Part shown: piece by piece, positions 11,600 through 21,765 of the stretch
How the letters are laid out: each line of letters starts with the position of its first letter
Position numbering within the stretch: the stretch's first letter is position 1
Source of the DNA: Triplophysa rosa
Taxonomy: Eukaryota; Chordata; Actinopteri; Cypriniformes; Nemacheilidae
Assembly (NCBI RefSeq): GCF_024868665.1
Contig: NC_079912.1
Location: forward strand, 15,545,926 to 15,609,925
Length of the DNA: 64,000 bases
Reading direction: 5' to 3'
Program-made: the position numbers and the translations under genes
Notes under the pieces: generated by a model
What the model was told of the DNA's origin: nothing
The model's input: only the letters and a program-made list of their open reading frames with translations
Database searches by the model: none

Positions 11600-12200
11600 C
11601 TCCTCCGGCTCGGGCTATTTATGCGCCGAGGCAATAAGGAAACGAGCCAATGGCTGTCCAGAGAGGCAGAGATCTGGCAGAGCCTGGCGATCAGTGACTT
11701 GACCCCACGTCCCCCTCCATCAGAGAGGTCCAGCTGTCCAGAACGCTTCCACACAGCTCTGTTTGAAAGCGTCACCCTGAAGTTGTTTGATTTATCTCAT
11801 TCGAACTCGTGCAAAAGTACACCGCCCGCGTCACCTGAGACCTCCTAATATCCAGCGTCCCGGACGGAGCGGGGCTCGTGTAGGAGACAATTATCGCCGC
11901 TCCGGTGCCTAGACAAACGCAATCACTCACTTTAATTTCATTTGGGCCTTTGGCTGCCATCTGTTTGATCTAACAGGGTTATAAGTTTAATCATTATTAG
12001 GCCCTTATCTGAGCAACAACCAATAGCGGAGCGGCGTGCGAGAGGCTGATAAAATGTCAATACACTAAATGCATTGGGGGAGGGAGGGCCGCTTAAGGAT
12101 CCACTTACAAATCAGATTTGTTCAAGGAAGAGGCGGATGAAATGCACTTTCTTCATCTCCAGAAGGATGCGAGGAAGAGGCAGAGGAAGATGGGAGGGCA
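11600..12200. promoter_or_regulatory. Candidate conserved noncoding tract (unproven)
   Basis: This repeat-free stretch sits inside a repeat-rich intron, with CATCTGTTTGATC, TTAATTTCATTTGG and CCCTTATCTGAGC-like words that resemble E-box, homeodomain and GATA sites. Its position before the SH3-SH2-SH3 exons would suit an internal promoter or enhancer. This is inference only. Confidence 0.2.
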
Positions 12201-12251
12201 CATCAGATTGTTTTATTTGCTATTTCGATAGCGCCTCTATGAGAATATAAT

Positions 12252-12480
12252 GCCTGTTTTATTTATTTATTTAGTTAACAGGGGCATTGTACATTAATAA
12301 ACATTGCTGTAAATGCACCAGAATTAGCAGAAGCGGACAGAATATTACATGTCACCCTAAAAGTAATGTATAGTTAAAAACAACAACATACTAGTAGAAA
12401 AAATTAAAAACAAAATACATAAAAACTAACAGTTAAAATTTGGGAGAAAACCAGATAACATTAATGTTAAATGAATGTGG
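12252..12480. repeat. Interspersed repeat
   Basis: It starts TTTATTTATTTATTTAG and contains TTAACAGGGGCATTGTAC and GCTGTAAATGCACCAG, words I recognise from a common teleost repeat. The class is unknown. Confidence 0.4.
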
Positions 12481-12523
12481 TGTGTTTCATTTAAAGGAAT
12501 AGTTACCCAAATATGAAAATAAG

Positions 12524-12911
12524 TCGGGGTGTAACAAAGCATATCGCAATACAAAAACATGAAAATATGTATCATAAGGCTTTTAGGATATGTATCTTAA
12601 AGTTATGCCAATACATTTTAAAATGAAATATGTTTTTTTATGTTTTTATGTTAAAATTCTGTTTCATTTTTCAGTGATAGACATTTTTCAGTTTTTATTA
12701 GTTTACATAAAAATGGTTAAACTAAACCTTGAATGTGTTCAGTTCTTTAACAAAATGACAAATGTTACAAAAAATTGTTCATGTTTTGGGGAAAGTTTGT
12801 CATTTGTCGAGGTTCACATTTTAAAAAATTTCACAATTATTGTGATGCAATCGTAAACCCGGTATCACGTGTCGTATTGAATCGTAAGCTGAGCATATCG
12901 ATACACCCCTA
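12524..12911. mobile_element. hAT-like MITE with 8-bp target duplication
   Basis: The 388-bp element starts TCGGGGTGTAAC and ends ATACACCCCTA (inverted). It is flanked on both sides by the exact 8-bp repeat AAAATAAG (12516-12523 and 12912-12919), the length typical of hAT insertions. It has no transposase frame, so it is non-autonomous. Confidence 0.8.
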
Positions 12912-13494
12912 AAAATAAGATGTTGTTTCTTCACACAAACAAATGATTTTTTATAAAAATGCTGTCATGTTATCTTCTGATACGGGGCTCAACGCGACGA
13001 CGCTTTAAATAGCACAATACATCCATCTTTAAAGCAATCCAAATGACTCGGTTTATACTGTAAATGTCATTATGAGAGAAGAATCTTAATATTGTGAACT
13101 TATTTAGCAGTAAGTATGTCATGTATCCATGTAAACAAACTCGCATCTTAAAAGAAAAGAAACTCATGTGACGAAACATGCTCATATCATGAACGTATAA
13201 TGACTTTTGTTTTCTTTTGCATTTGTTCATCAACAAACAAAAACATGCATTTGGCACCTTTAACTAAAAAGAGGAGTAAACATTGCATAAATAGTCTGCT
13301 AGCTGTAATGTTATCTTTCCAACAACAGGTTCGCCCCATTCTGCCGACATTGCTGTATTCTCACAAGACTTTTTCAGCTCTGATTAAGTCCTGCTGTAAA
13401 TTTGTGCAGCATGGTGTTAAGTACTAATTGTTACTGAATTATTGAGGAGGAGTTGCCCAGCTGAAAGTAATGTAATTATCTGCCATGGTTTCAG

Positions 13495-13560
13495 GGTAAA
13501 GTCCTGGCAACTAAGGAGATTGGCTTCTTTCCAAGCGACGCAGTGAAGCCTTGCCCATGT
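13495..13560 (+). CDS. vav3: vav3 exon, end of SH3-1 (66 nt)
   Basis: It lies between TTTCAG and GTGAGT in phase 0-0 and encodes GKVLATKEIGFFPSDAVK then PCPC. GFFPSDAVKP is the conserved C-terminal SH3 strand of VAV3. It follows CWWK from the preceding exon. Confidence 0.95.
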
Positions 13561-13994
13561 GTGAGTACACATTCCAGATTATATTGTAATGCAAAAATGA
13601 TTCTTTAAGCTCTGACAAACAAAACAAATATGATCAAGGCAAGGTTAGAATCAGATTTTTCTGGTCTGTAGTGCTGATTTGTTGTGCGAGTAGCTTGTTA
13701 TCACATTGTCATTAACTGCAAAATGATTGACAAATATAATTATGTACATGTGATACTGGGGAGAAAATATGTCGTGTTATCTTTACGAGTGCTATAAAAA
13801 TAAAACAAGTTGTAGTTGTAAAAAAATAAGGAAACTAGGGCAGATTTTGCAGCTTGATGAGCTGTATTGTCCCAGACTTGCAAGTTTAATATATGAAAAT
13901 AAGGTTAAAGAAAGGCCTTTGTGTGTGCATGCTCTAATTTTTCTATTTCATTCATTTTATCTCAACTGATTTTATCCCGTACATCTTTTTATAG

Positions 13995-14029
13995 GTACCC
14001 AAACCTGTCGATTACTCTTCACAGCCATG
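13995..14029 (+). CDS. vav3: vav3 exon, SH3-SH2 linker (35 nt)
   Basis: It lies between TTATAG and GTACGA and encodes VPKPVDYSSQP plus two bases of the Trp that opens the SH2 domain. VPKPVDYS-QPW is diagnostic for VAV3 compared with VAV1 and VAV2. Confidence 0.94.
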
Positions 14030-14634
14030 GTACGATCTTTATTATCACTACCAGAATAATGATAATGAAATAGTATTATCAGCATCTGTGATATGTTTCT
14101 TCTCAAAGTTGTTGGAAATAATACATTAATGTTTAAGTAATGAATATAATAAATAATATACATACTAACGATAAATCGGTAAATCTTGTCTAGGAAATAT
14201 TTCACCTTAAAATCAAAAGCAAAGAAAAACAATACATATTTTTACAATAAAAAGAAATAAATTTCCATACACTTATGCACATTTCCCCAACATTAACATA
14301 ATGCATAAAAAGTTTCAATGTCATTCCTGTAATGCAGTGAATACAGCTTTTTTAATGCAAAATATTTTTTTCTTTTTTAGTTATAATCCTTTTTTTTATC
14401 AAGTCTTCAAAATGCTATGTAAAACAAAGTTATGGTATTAATAACAGCATTTCGGTCATCATATATTTGCTCTATGTCCACCAGCACTTTGATATTGACA
14501 TTGATTTCTTGTGACTTTTCTGGGGTGTTGACCTGTACAACCACAGGCACACCTTTAAAACCCCTGCATTATTAGCTCGTTAACCTTGTGTGTTGCCTGC
14601 CGCCTTCACCTCCGACCTCTGACCTTTCATTCAG

Positions 14635-14751
14635 GTTTGCCGGACCTATGGAGAGGCTGCAGGCGGAGGCTGCGCTGCTCAACAGGAGAAGCAGCACATA
14701 TCTGGTCCGTCACAGGAGCAGAGAGTTGAATGAATACGCCATCAGCGTCAA
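14635..14751 (+). CDS. vav3: vav3 exon, first half of SH2 (117 nt)
   Basis: It encodes FAGPMERLQAEAALLNRR, then SSTYLVRHRSRELNEY and AISVK. The Arg in YLVRHR is the phosphotyrosine-binding arginine of the FLVR motif. Phases are 2 in and 2 out, with splice sites TTTCATTCAG and GTGAGT. Confidence 0.96.
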
Positions 14752-16252
14752 GTGAGTCTGAATGAGGATGCTAAAATATTGATCACATATTTTTCACATA
14801 TTCTCATTTTCACCCAAAACAAACGAGCATGAACAAATATGAAGATTCATTGACATTTATGCATTTGGCAGATGCGTTTATTTCAAGTGACTTGCAGTGC
14901 ATTTTAAAGTCCCAGTGAAATTAAAAAATTAACAATTTTTATTTTTTCATGAAATATTGCAGCGTTTGTTGTAAATAGCTTATCAATGTGGGCCATTTTT
15001 TTAAATTCATGTACCCTCATAATCTTCAGTTAAAATCTGAAAATGCACTTCCAACCCGGAAATGACTATCCATCTGGAATGACGTAAATTAGACTGCTTG
15101 GCCGGAGCATCCGTTAACTCCTCCCCTTCAGCTGAATTTCAAAATCGATGCAACAGCTGTTTTTACACATCCAATCAATTCACAGTGAAAAACGCAAGCC
15201 ACGCCCACTAATTTTCTCCTTTGAAATTAATTTTCACTCGGAAATGTGTCAGAATACAGAAGTAAAAACGATCACAACTTCCGGTTCACGGGGACTTTAA
15301 ACTACACATAATGATATTATTTACGTTACAGTACTGTATATTAGTGTGTTCACTCATAATCAAACCCACTAGTATGACTTACTTTTTTCCACAGAACACA
15401 AAATAATTTTTTAATGATGGACTGGTTGCTTACGTCCATACAGGTACAGCGAATGGTGACTGGAGCTTTTTAACTTAGAAATGACGCAAAAGCACTGTAA
15501 AAATATAATGAGAGTGGATGGAACAGATAAATAAAGTAGTCTACAGCTTAACAATGCAATGAATAATAACTTAAATGACGGCCTTTTCCTTACACAAAGC
15601 TTTTGCTTAACATACTGGATGACTTACTGTGCTTAAAAGCTCAAGTTATTTTTTGTAAATGCATGAAAATGTGCAAAGACTATATTACCATTTTTTTTTG
15701 TTCTCTGAAGAAAGTAAGTCGTACTTTTGGAACGACACGAGGGTGGGTTAATGGGTCTGTTCATTGTGATCGGAAAGGTCTTCAATGTCTTAGCATGGGG
15801 TTAGCAATGCCATTGTCGAGTGATCGAACTCCATAAAATATATTCTAATGCAATGCTTGACTGCACTGTACGTCCTTTTTATTAAAAGCATCTGCCAAAA
15901 TAAATCTGTTTATTTCAAAGTCAAGTCCACTTTCATTAGATTTGTTTTTTAAGCTCCCGTCTGAATAGCGTGCACACAAGCAATTCCCTACGACGGCAAA
16001 TAATTTGGCCATTCTTCTGAAAAGTCCCCTTGATTTTAGACAGTCCTGCACAGTTTGTGTCTAAAAAATGTGAGCCTTGAACTTTTAATCCAAGGACTAA
16101 TGGAGACGCCCCCCCCTCGCTATCGACCACTTTTCCTGCTTGAAAAGCTCTTTGCCCCATGCATTACTATGGCAGTTTCCCACAGGGGATAGGCTGCATC
16201 GATCGCAGTGATCACCAGAAAATTACTCTCATCATTTATTCATGGCCCACAG
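14752..16252. other. vav3 intron
   Basis: It contains an inverted-repeat element (14903-15302). Fragments of fish SINE tails appear near 14860-14890 (CATTTGGCAGATGCG) and 15880-15905 (AAAGCATCTGCCAAA). Nothing else was recognised. Confidence 0.6.
14903..15302. mobile_element. MITE with about 16-bp inverted ends
   Basis: The left end TTTAAAGTCCCAGTGAA and the right end TTCACGGGGACTTTAAA are inverted copies with one mismatch, enclosing about 400 bp without coding capacity. The target duplication is unclear. Confidence 0.7.
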
Positions 16253-16340
16253 GTACAACAACGACGTGAAACACATCAAGATCTTAGCAAAGGAGGGATG
16301 CTTCCACATTACCGAAAACAGGAAGTTCAGAAGCATTTTA
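16253..16340 (+). CDS. vav3: vav3 exon, middle of SH2 (88 nt)
   Basis: It encodes the end of VK then YNNDVKHIKILAKEGCFH and ITENRKFRSIL. Phases are 2 in and 0 out, with acceptor GCCCACAG and donor GTGAGT. KHIKI is the conserved beta-D strand of VAV SH2 domains. Confidence 0.95.
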
Positions 16341-16805
16341 GTGAGTGCTGATTTGAATGACTCTTATACAGATGTGAACGTTATAAAGCATTCTTTTATA
16401 AAGTATTCAATATGGAATCAGTGAATAGTATTAAGATCTGTTTGTCATTTAAAGTGGAACAATAAATGTAGTAAAATAATTACAGTAAAGATAAATGTTT
16501 GCATTATACCGGCGTATTACATGTGTAATCTCTGAGTGTCATCTAAAAGATGGCTTTTATTTTGTCATCTGTTTACCTTCTAAAGGGCATTATAAAATCA
16601 TCCTACTTAATGTCTCTGTTGTGTAGAAAAATCATGTCTTTTGTCGGCTTCCTTTCGAAAACGCTTTTAGATTTGATTTCGCAAATGCCACTTAAATAAC
16701 ATTATTGGATTTTGAATGTTGAAGTCATATTGAATCTCTTATTTTTATTTTCAAATGACATCATGTCGAGCATCTTTGAGTGTAACTGGCGTGTGTTTAA
16801 TGCAG

Positions 16806-16908
16806 GAGCTGATCGAGTATTACAAACATCATTCTCTGCGGGAGGGATTCAGGACACTCGATACCACGCTGCAGTTCGCCTACCGAGAGCCGGAGAACGG
16901 AGCCAACA
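16806..16908 (+). CDS. vav3: vav3 exon, end of SH2 (103 nt)
   Basis: It encodes ELIEYYKHHSLREGF, then RTLDTTLQFAYREPE and NGAN plus one base (phase 1 out, donor GTATGT). YYKHHSL and LDTTLQF are VAV3-like SH2 C-terminal residues. Confidence 0.96.
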
Positions 16909-17504
16909 GTATGTACAGCTTCTAACAAGCACAGATTCTAATACAAATAACAAAAACACACTTGTACTCCATAACACAAAAGCTACCAACGGTTTATCAT
17001 TTTATCTCACTTTGAGTATAAACAGTGATTCATAATGTCTCTAATGATGTTTTTAAACATAGCTGTAGACATGACATTGTTGTGATGTGGCTACGGTCGC
17101 CGGGGTGGTTGCTATGGCAGCAGTGTTTCTTCTTAGAAGTGTTTCGAGCCGTTTCATGCTCTATTTGAGACCTCAAAGCGTCTGTTTCGAGAGTTCACAC
17201 TTGTTCTCAGGTGTCGCATTTCTTGTTGTGTTCGACAAAGAGCGTTTTTCACACTCCTATTTAGGGCCCAAAAAAACTTGTATGCTTCTTGACTTCACAT
17301 GCTGTTGCATTCAGAAATGCATCGGAATGCATTTCATAATGCAACGCAAGTGTGTATGTTGTATTCTCAACTTTGCTGATAGGGACGATGATGTTTTCGA
17401 TGGTCGGTTTTCCATTGCAGGTAAAAAAGACTTGGTTGCACAACAATTTGAATGAAATCTCGCTGAAGTTATTTAAATTTTAAAAAGTTATTTTTGGCCT
17501 TTTT

Positions 17505-17645
17505 GCATTTATTATTTTAACAGTGCAGTGTGAGAGAGGACAGGAAGTGACGTGGGAGAGAGAAGGGGACTCGAACTCGGGTCGCCCGATGCGCAACTGC
17601 GCCACATGTCGGAGCACTAACCACAAAGCCGACGAAGTTGAAAGT
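17505..17645 (-). mobile_element. tRNA-derived SINE fragment
   Basis: On the minus strand it has GTGGTTAGTGCTCC (A-box-like) and GAGTTCGAGTCCC (B-box), followed by CACTTCCTGTCCTCTCTC, a body typical of fish SINEs. A true tRNA gene is ruled out by the lack of an acceptor-stem fold and by the SINE body. Confidence 0.7.
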
Positions 17646-17785
17646 ATAAGGTTGTTTATTGCTAGCTAGCTGGTTTAATAGCATAGACATTTGAAGATAA
17701 CTGTGTAACTGGCTTGAGTACTAAGTACTTGTTACAGTCACAACAACGAAAAAAAACCACGTTAAGTTTGTACAACAGGATATCA

Positions 17786-18422
17786 TAGGGCAGCGCGATT
17801 TATGTGTTATGTGTTAACCGCATGCACAAAACATATCATTATATATTTTTTCATGTTTGAAGTCAAGTGTATGGATTATAGCGCACTTTTTAAAACAGTG
17901 TCACATAAGTTCAGCGGCAGAAGATTATAACAGGCATCAGATGGCTGTAAAGTGTAATAAATATGCTAAAATAAAAAGTTATACAGTATACAATCGTGAT
18001 GAAAATTTTGAGCAAAATTGTGATCACCAAAAGGTCAGAATAATCGTGATTATTAATCGTGATGAAAATTTGAGCAAAATTGTGATCACCAAAAGGTCAG
18101 AATAATCGTGATTATTAATTGTGATGAAAATTTTGAGCAAATGTGTGATTAACAAAATGGCAAAATAACCGTGATTATTAACCGCAATGAAAATTTCGAT
18201 CGAAATTGCGAATACCAAAGTGTCAGAATTATCGTGATTTTTAACCGTGATGAAAAATGTGAGCAAAATTGTGATTAGCAAAATGTCAGAATAATCGTGA
18301 TTATTAATCGTGATGAAAATTATGAGCAAAATTGCGGTTATCAAAGTGACAAAATAATTGTGATTATTAATTGCGATTCAAATTTTAATTATTATTATTT
18401 TACCCATTATCCTGCTGCCCTA
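17786..18422. mobile_element. hAT-like non-autonomous element carrying a minisatellite
   Basis: Its ends are TAGGGCAGC and GCTGCCCTA, with imperfect 8-bp flanks (GGATATCA and TAATATCA, 6 of 8 matching). The interior right half is the tandem array at 17990-18375. Confidence 0.6.
17990..18375. repeat. Minisatellite, about 60-bp monomer, roughly 6 copies
   Basis: The monomer runs AATCGTGATGAAAATTTTGA, then GCAAAATTGTGAT, CAAAAGGTCAGAATAA. Copies diverge gradually along the array, and there are no unique spacers as in CRISPR. Confidence 0.85.
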
Positions 18423-20544
18423 TAATATCATGCTTGCCAGCCATCGGCAAACATGCGCGTCAGAATTTGCGTACTTGAGTAGACGGCATCTGTCTGTTTC
18501 TGGCTTTGTGGATCATGAAAACCTTCTAGTAAGCTGACTGAGTGGTAATTTTCCAAGTGTAGGAGAGAAAGAGTTACCATTTTTGAGCAGTGTCTGTTTG
18601 TAACTTCTGAGCTGTACTCACAGTCTGTTCAGAGAGTTTATGACGCATCATAGTCGACTCTCAGATGTGATTTTATTGTAGCTCCATATGTCACCATGAG
18701 GAATCCGGGAACATGGGCGGTCTGATGCTCGGCTAGGGTCTCGTCAGTATTGGGAAGTGTTGACAGATTGCATGGCTGTTATCTCCTCTTGGGGAGACGT
18801 CACTCAAATAGATCACTGTTTAGACAAACAAAGACAACGAAAGCTATTTAACAATACTGACCGAGGAATGGATCTCCCAGCATGCATTGCTGCCTTATTT
18901 TGCCTTTATACCCTCATCCCTGAAGTCCATTTCAATGCAGCACAGCTTCTTTCTCTCTTTAGATACGTTTTATCTCTGCTTCTGTTTGTGTGCCAATAAA
19001 TGCAAATCACATGCTGTTGTTTTTGGCATGCCTGTCGGAGGTGCGCCAGTATTTCATAAACCTCTGTACGAGACCTTTTAGCAGTTTCACACTCGTCATT
19101 TTATTTTTCTGTTATTTGTGTTTGCACGTAAAACTTTAATATACAAATAAACAAGGACGCATGCCACTCGCATGCTTTATTCATATACATGTTATTGACC
19201 TTATTAATAAACCAAATAATAAAGCAAAGTGTTTAGTTTGTGTTTTCTATGCAACTTTCTTTGCAATTTTGCTAACATCTAGTGTAGGATGTATTTGTGT
19301 AGGAAGCATAAAACTAGACAAATCTGCATTGCAGAAATGAAGCATCTTCAGTTTAGGTACCGTCTGTGATTTGACCTCCATTGTTTAAATAGGGAGTCAA
19401 GTCTGAACAAATTGTGATTGTTGGATACAGAAGTGATCACAGGTGGATGTTTGAGTGTCAGCTAAATTGCACGATGGCTTCCTCATCCACCTTCATATAT
19501 ATATTTATATCCCCGAAGCATTAAAGATGCTGTCAGTTTTGCAGCAAATTCCCACGACGGTAAATTGAGCCATGCGGTTCGGATGACAAATCTATAACCC
19601 TGAATATTTACATTACGGGTTACATCACTGTGTTTAAGACGGGAGGAGTGAAGCTGTCGGAGAGTGTGCAGAACGGCGGGTGGACGGGCGGTCGGCTTTC
19701 CCGAGCGTTACCGGAGTGACGTGGGTGGAATTTAAAGACAGTGCCTGATGCCAGCGGCTCGGACATCACAGGCTGGATGGTGGTAAGAGACGAGGTCTTT
19801 TGGAGACACAGCATGTGCTCATGAATAAATTCATGGGATAGGTTCGCCTGTCCCTTTAAAACTTTTAAAACGGATGTTTAAGAAAGACACAGCGAGAGAC
19901 GAGGCTTCTGAACCCGGTCAGGGTTGAACCGCTTCTCAGACAGCGAGAGTTAGAGAGATGGAGAGAGAAATTGAAGATAAAAGGGGATTGCATGTCGGGC
20001 AACTCTGCATTTAACACAACAGTGTCCAGTGAAGAGATCTCGCCGTTTAAAACCAGATGTTGTTGTTTTTCTAAACAATCTCTCTACACCCGTAATTGTG
20101 AGATTGTTTAGTGTTCATCGAGGTGTTTTTAGTCACACCGACCGCCGTATTGCAACATATTGTGTTGCTGACACGCTAGGGGTCTGTGGCGCTCTGCGTC
20201 GAGCTGGTCAGATGGAGCATCAGATGGCGATGGCGAGAACAGACGCTGGATGTGTTCTACTAGTAAACACAAACCCCACCGCCGGTTCTCTGTGGAACAA
20301 CACATGAATGGATATACTCCAGCACTGGCACCCTGCCACTGGTATTCCCATCCTTCTGCGTAAAACCGGTGGGAGGTTTTCCGAGCGAAAAGCGAGTGCT
20401 GACGCAGAGAACAGGGCATTTTTAGCGTGTTTACAATCTGCTTGTCCTGCTAATGTTACGCTTCTATTAAACATGCTTTGTCTTTGCTTCTCTTCTCTCT
20501 CCTGTTGCCCCACCCCGATCCTCCCACGTCTCCGCCCTCCTCAG

Positions 20545-20625
20545 CTCCGTTGCTCTGCGGGCTTTCTTTTCTAACTACCGCCGGCTACAGCTTTGTCCCT
20601 CCCTCTGCAGCTCCATTCTGGTCAG
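20545..20625 (+). CDS. vav3: vav3 linker exon resembling the VAV2 SAPFWS exon (81 nt)
   Basis: It lies between CCTCCTCAG and GTACAG and is symmetric phase 1-1. It encodes TPLLCGLSFLTTAGYSF, then VPPSAAPFWS, joining to VFAPK of the next exon. Human VAV2 has a similar stretch ending SAPFWSVFTPR, whereas mammalian VAV3 has a shorter unlike linker here. A second acceptor inside it (CCCTCTGCAG, 20601-20610) would give a 15-nt in-frame form encoding only TPFWS, and skipping also keeps frame. It is probably a cassette exon. Confidence 0.75.
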
Positions 20626-21613
20626 GTACAGGTACATGTTTTCTCCTCCATTCATCCAATTTCGTTGAGGTCGGATCAAAGGCGACACCTTTCTCCGTTC
20701 TCCCGCCAACCCCTTTGAATTGCACCCGGGCACCCATTTCATCCTGTGTTTTTGTTTGTGTCTGTTTAGAGATCGTTCATTGCATTCTCTTTCTTTTTTG
20801 TAGCCGCACGCACCATATGTCCTTTGTCAGCCGCACGACATTGACTGACATCCAGTGTGACTCATCATAGCTCATTTCAGGCAGTTAGCTTATTAGATCC
20901 GTTATTACGGGCTTTTCCGTCAAGGGAGCCGTGATGAAAAGGAAGTCGGTCTAACTTTCTGACATCTTTCTTCCTCTTCAACAAACTTCTCACTTTGAGC
21001 TGGAGACAGCTAACTGGCAGTCTGTACAAGTCTGCTTTTTCTAAAACAGCTGAGGAAAGTCGTCCTGGCACCGGCGTAGATCTCATCAGCACACGTCTGG
21101 CGGAAGGCCGAGCTTCTCTGGCTGCCGTTCGCACGCTGACCCGAGCCTCTGAAGTCCGATTAAACAAAGGCTTGTTTGATCCTGCACCACGCATGTCCCC
21201 CGGCTCGCCACATTTGGACAACGGGTCTAACTTTGTTCATGGTGCTCCGGTAGTCAGTTAGCAGATAGAATGCACATGCTTAGTTTTTTACGAAGTAAAA
21301 TCTTCCGAAATGTAATTAACCCAGCGGATTAAGCTGTTGACACATCTCGAGACGTGAGCAAAACAGCCACTTCAGCTGTGATTGGACCCGTCCCAGATTC
21401 GCTGAGATGATTTATTTGGAGTGCATGTGCAAACACGTGAAGCAGCGCAGTGATTACAAGAGTCCCCTGAGAGACTCTACGGTCAGACTCGGAGGATACG
21501 CTACACACATTCTCTCTCTTTCTCTGTTTGTCTGTTTTCGTTTCGTTTCGTCTGATTCTCATCTTACTTTGTGTGATGTTTTCTTGCTTAATGTCTGTTT
21601 TTTGTCTCTACAG

Positions 21614-21765
21614 TGTTCGCTCCTAAGGTGATGGGTGTTGCAATAGCCCGTTACGACTTCAGCTCCAGGGACACACGAGAGCTGTCGCTGCAGGAGGGCG
21701 ATGTGGTTAAGATCTACAGCAAAACAGGAGCCAACGGCTGGTGGAGAGGAGAAGTCAATGGGCGG
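21614..21765 (+). CDS. vav3: vav3 exon, most of the C-terminal SH3 (152 nt)
   Basis: It encodes [16 protein letters not shown], then [35 protein letters not shown]. It carries the ALYDY-equivalent ARYDF, the acidic RT loop and the WW pair needed for proline-ligand binding. Phases are 1 in and 0 out (donor GTAAGT). Confidence 0.97.

Larger units (their letters stand above)
11091..13494. other. vav3 intron: unique tract plus two repeats
   Basis: No exon was found. 11600-12200 is GC-richer, free of recognisable repeats, and could be a conserved regulatory tract. 12252-12480 is an interspersed repeat and 12524-12911 a hAT-like element. 12912-13494 shows nothing recognisable. Confidence 0.6.
16909..20544. 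other. vav3 intron with SINE and satellite-bearing element
   Basis: It contains a tRNA-derived SINE fragment (about 17505-17645), a hAT-like element filled with a 60-bp tandem repeat (17786-18422), and then about 2.1 kb (18423-20544) in which I saw no gene, RNA or repeat. The counterpart of the short mammalian linker SAGQRGNRAGNS was looked for and not found. Confidence 0.6.

Noticed and set aside
18024..18344. 106-codon minus-strand frame rich in I, L, N, H
   Set aside because: It is a by-product of the 60-bp minisatellite, whose length is a multiple of three.
17990..18375. CRISPR-like array of 60-bp repeats
   Set aside because: There are no unique spacers; the units are contiguous and diverge gradually, and the sequence is vertebrate intron.
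20129..20513. Overlapping open frames of 90-100 codons upstream of the vav3 linker exon
   Set aside because: They are open on both strands in GC-richer intron without splice-phase agreement with vav3 or recognisable domains.
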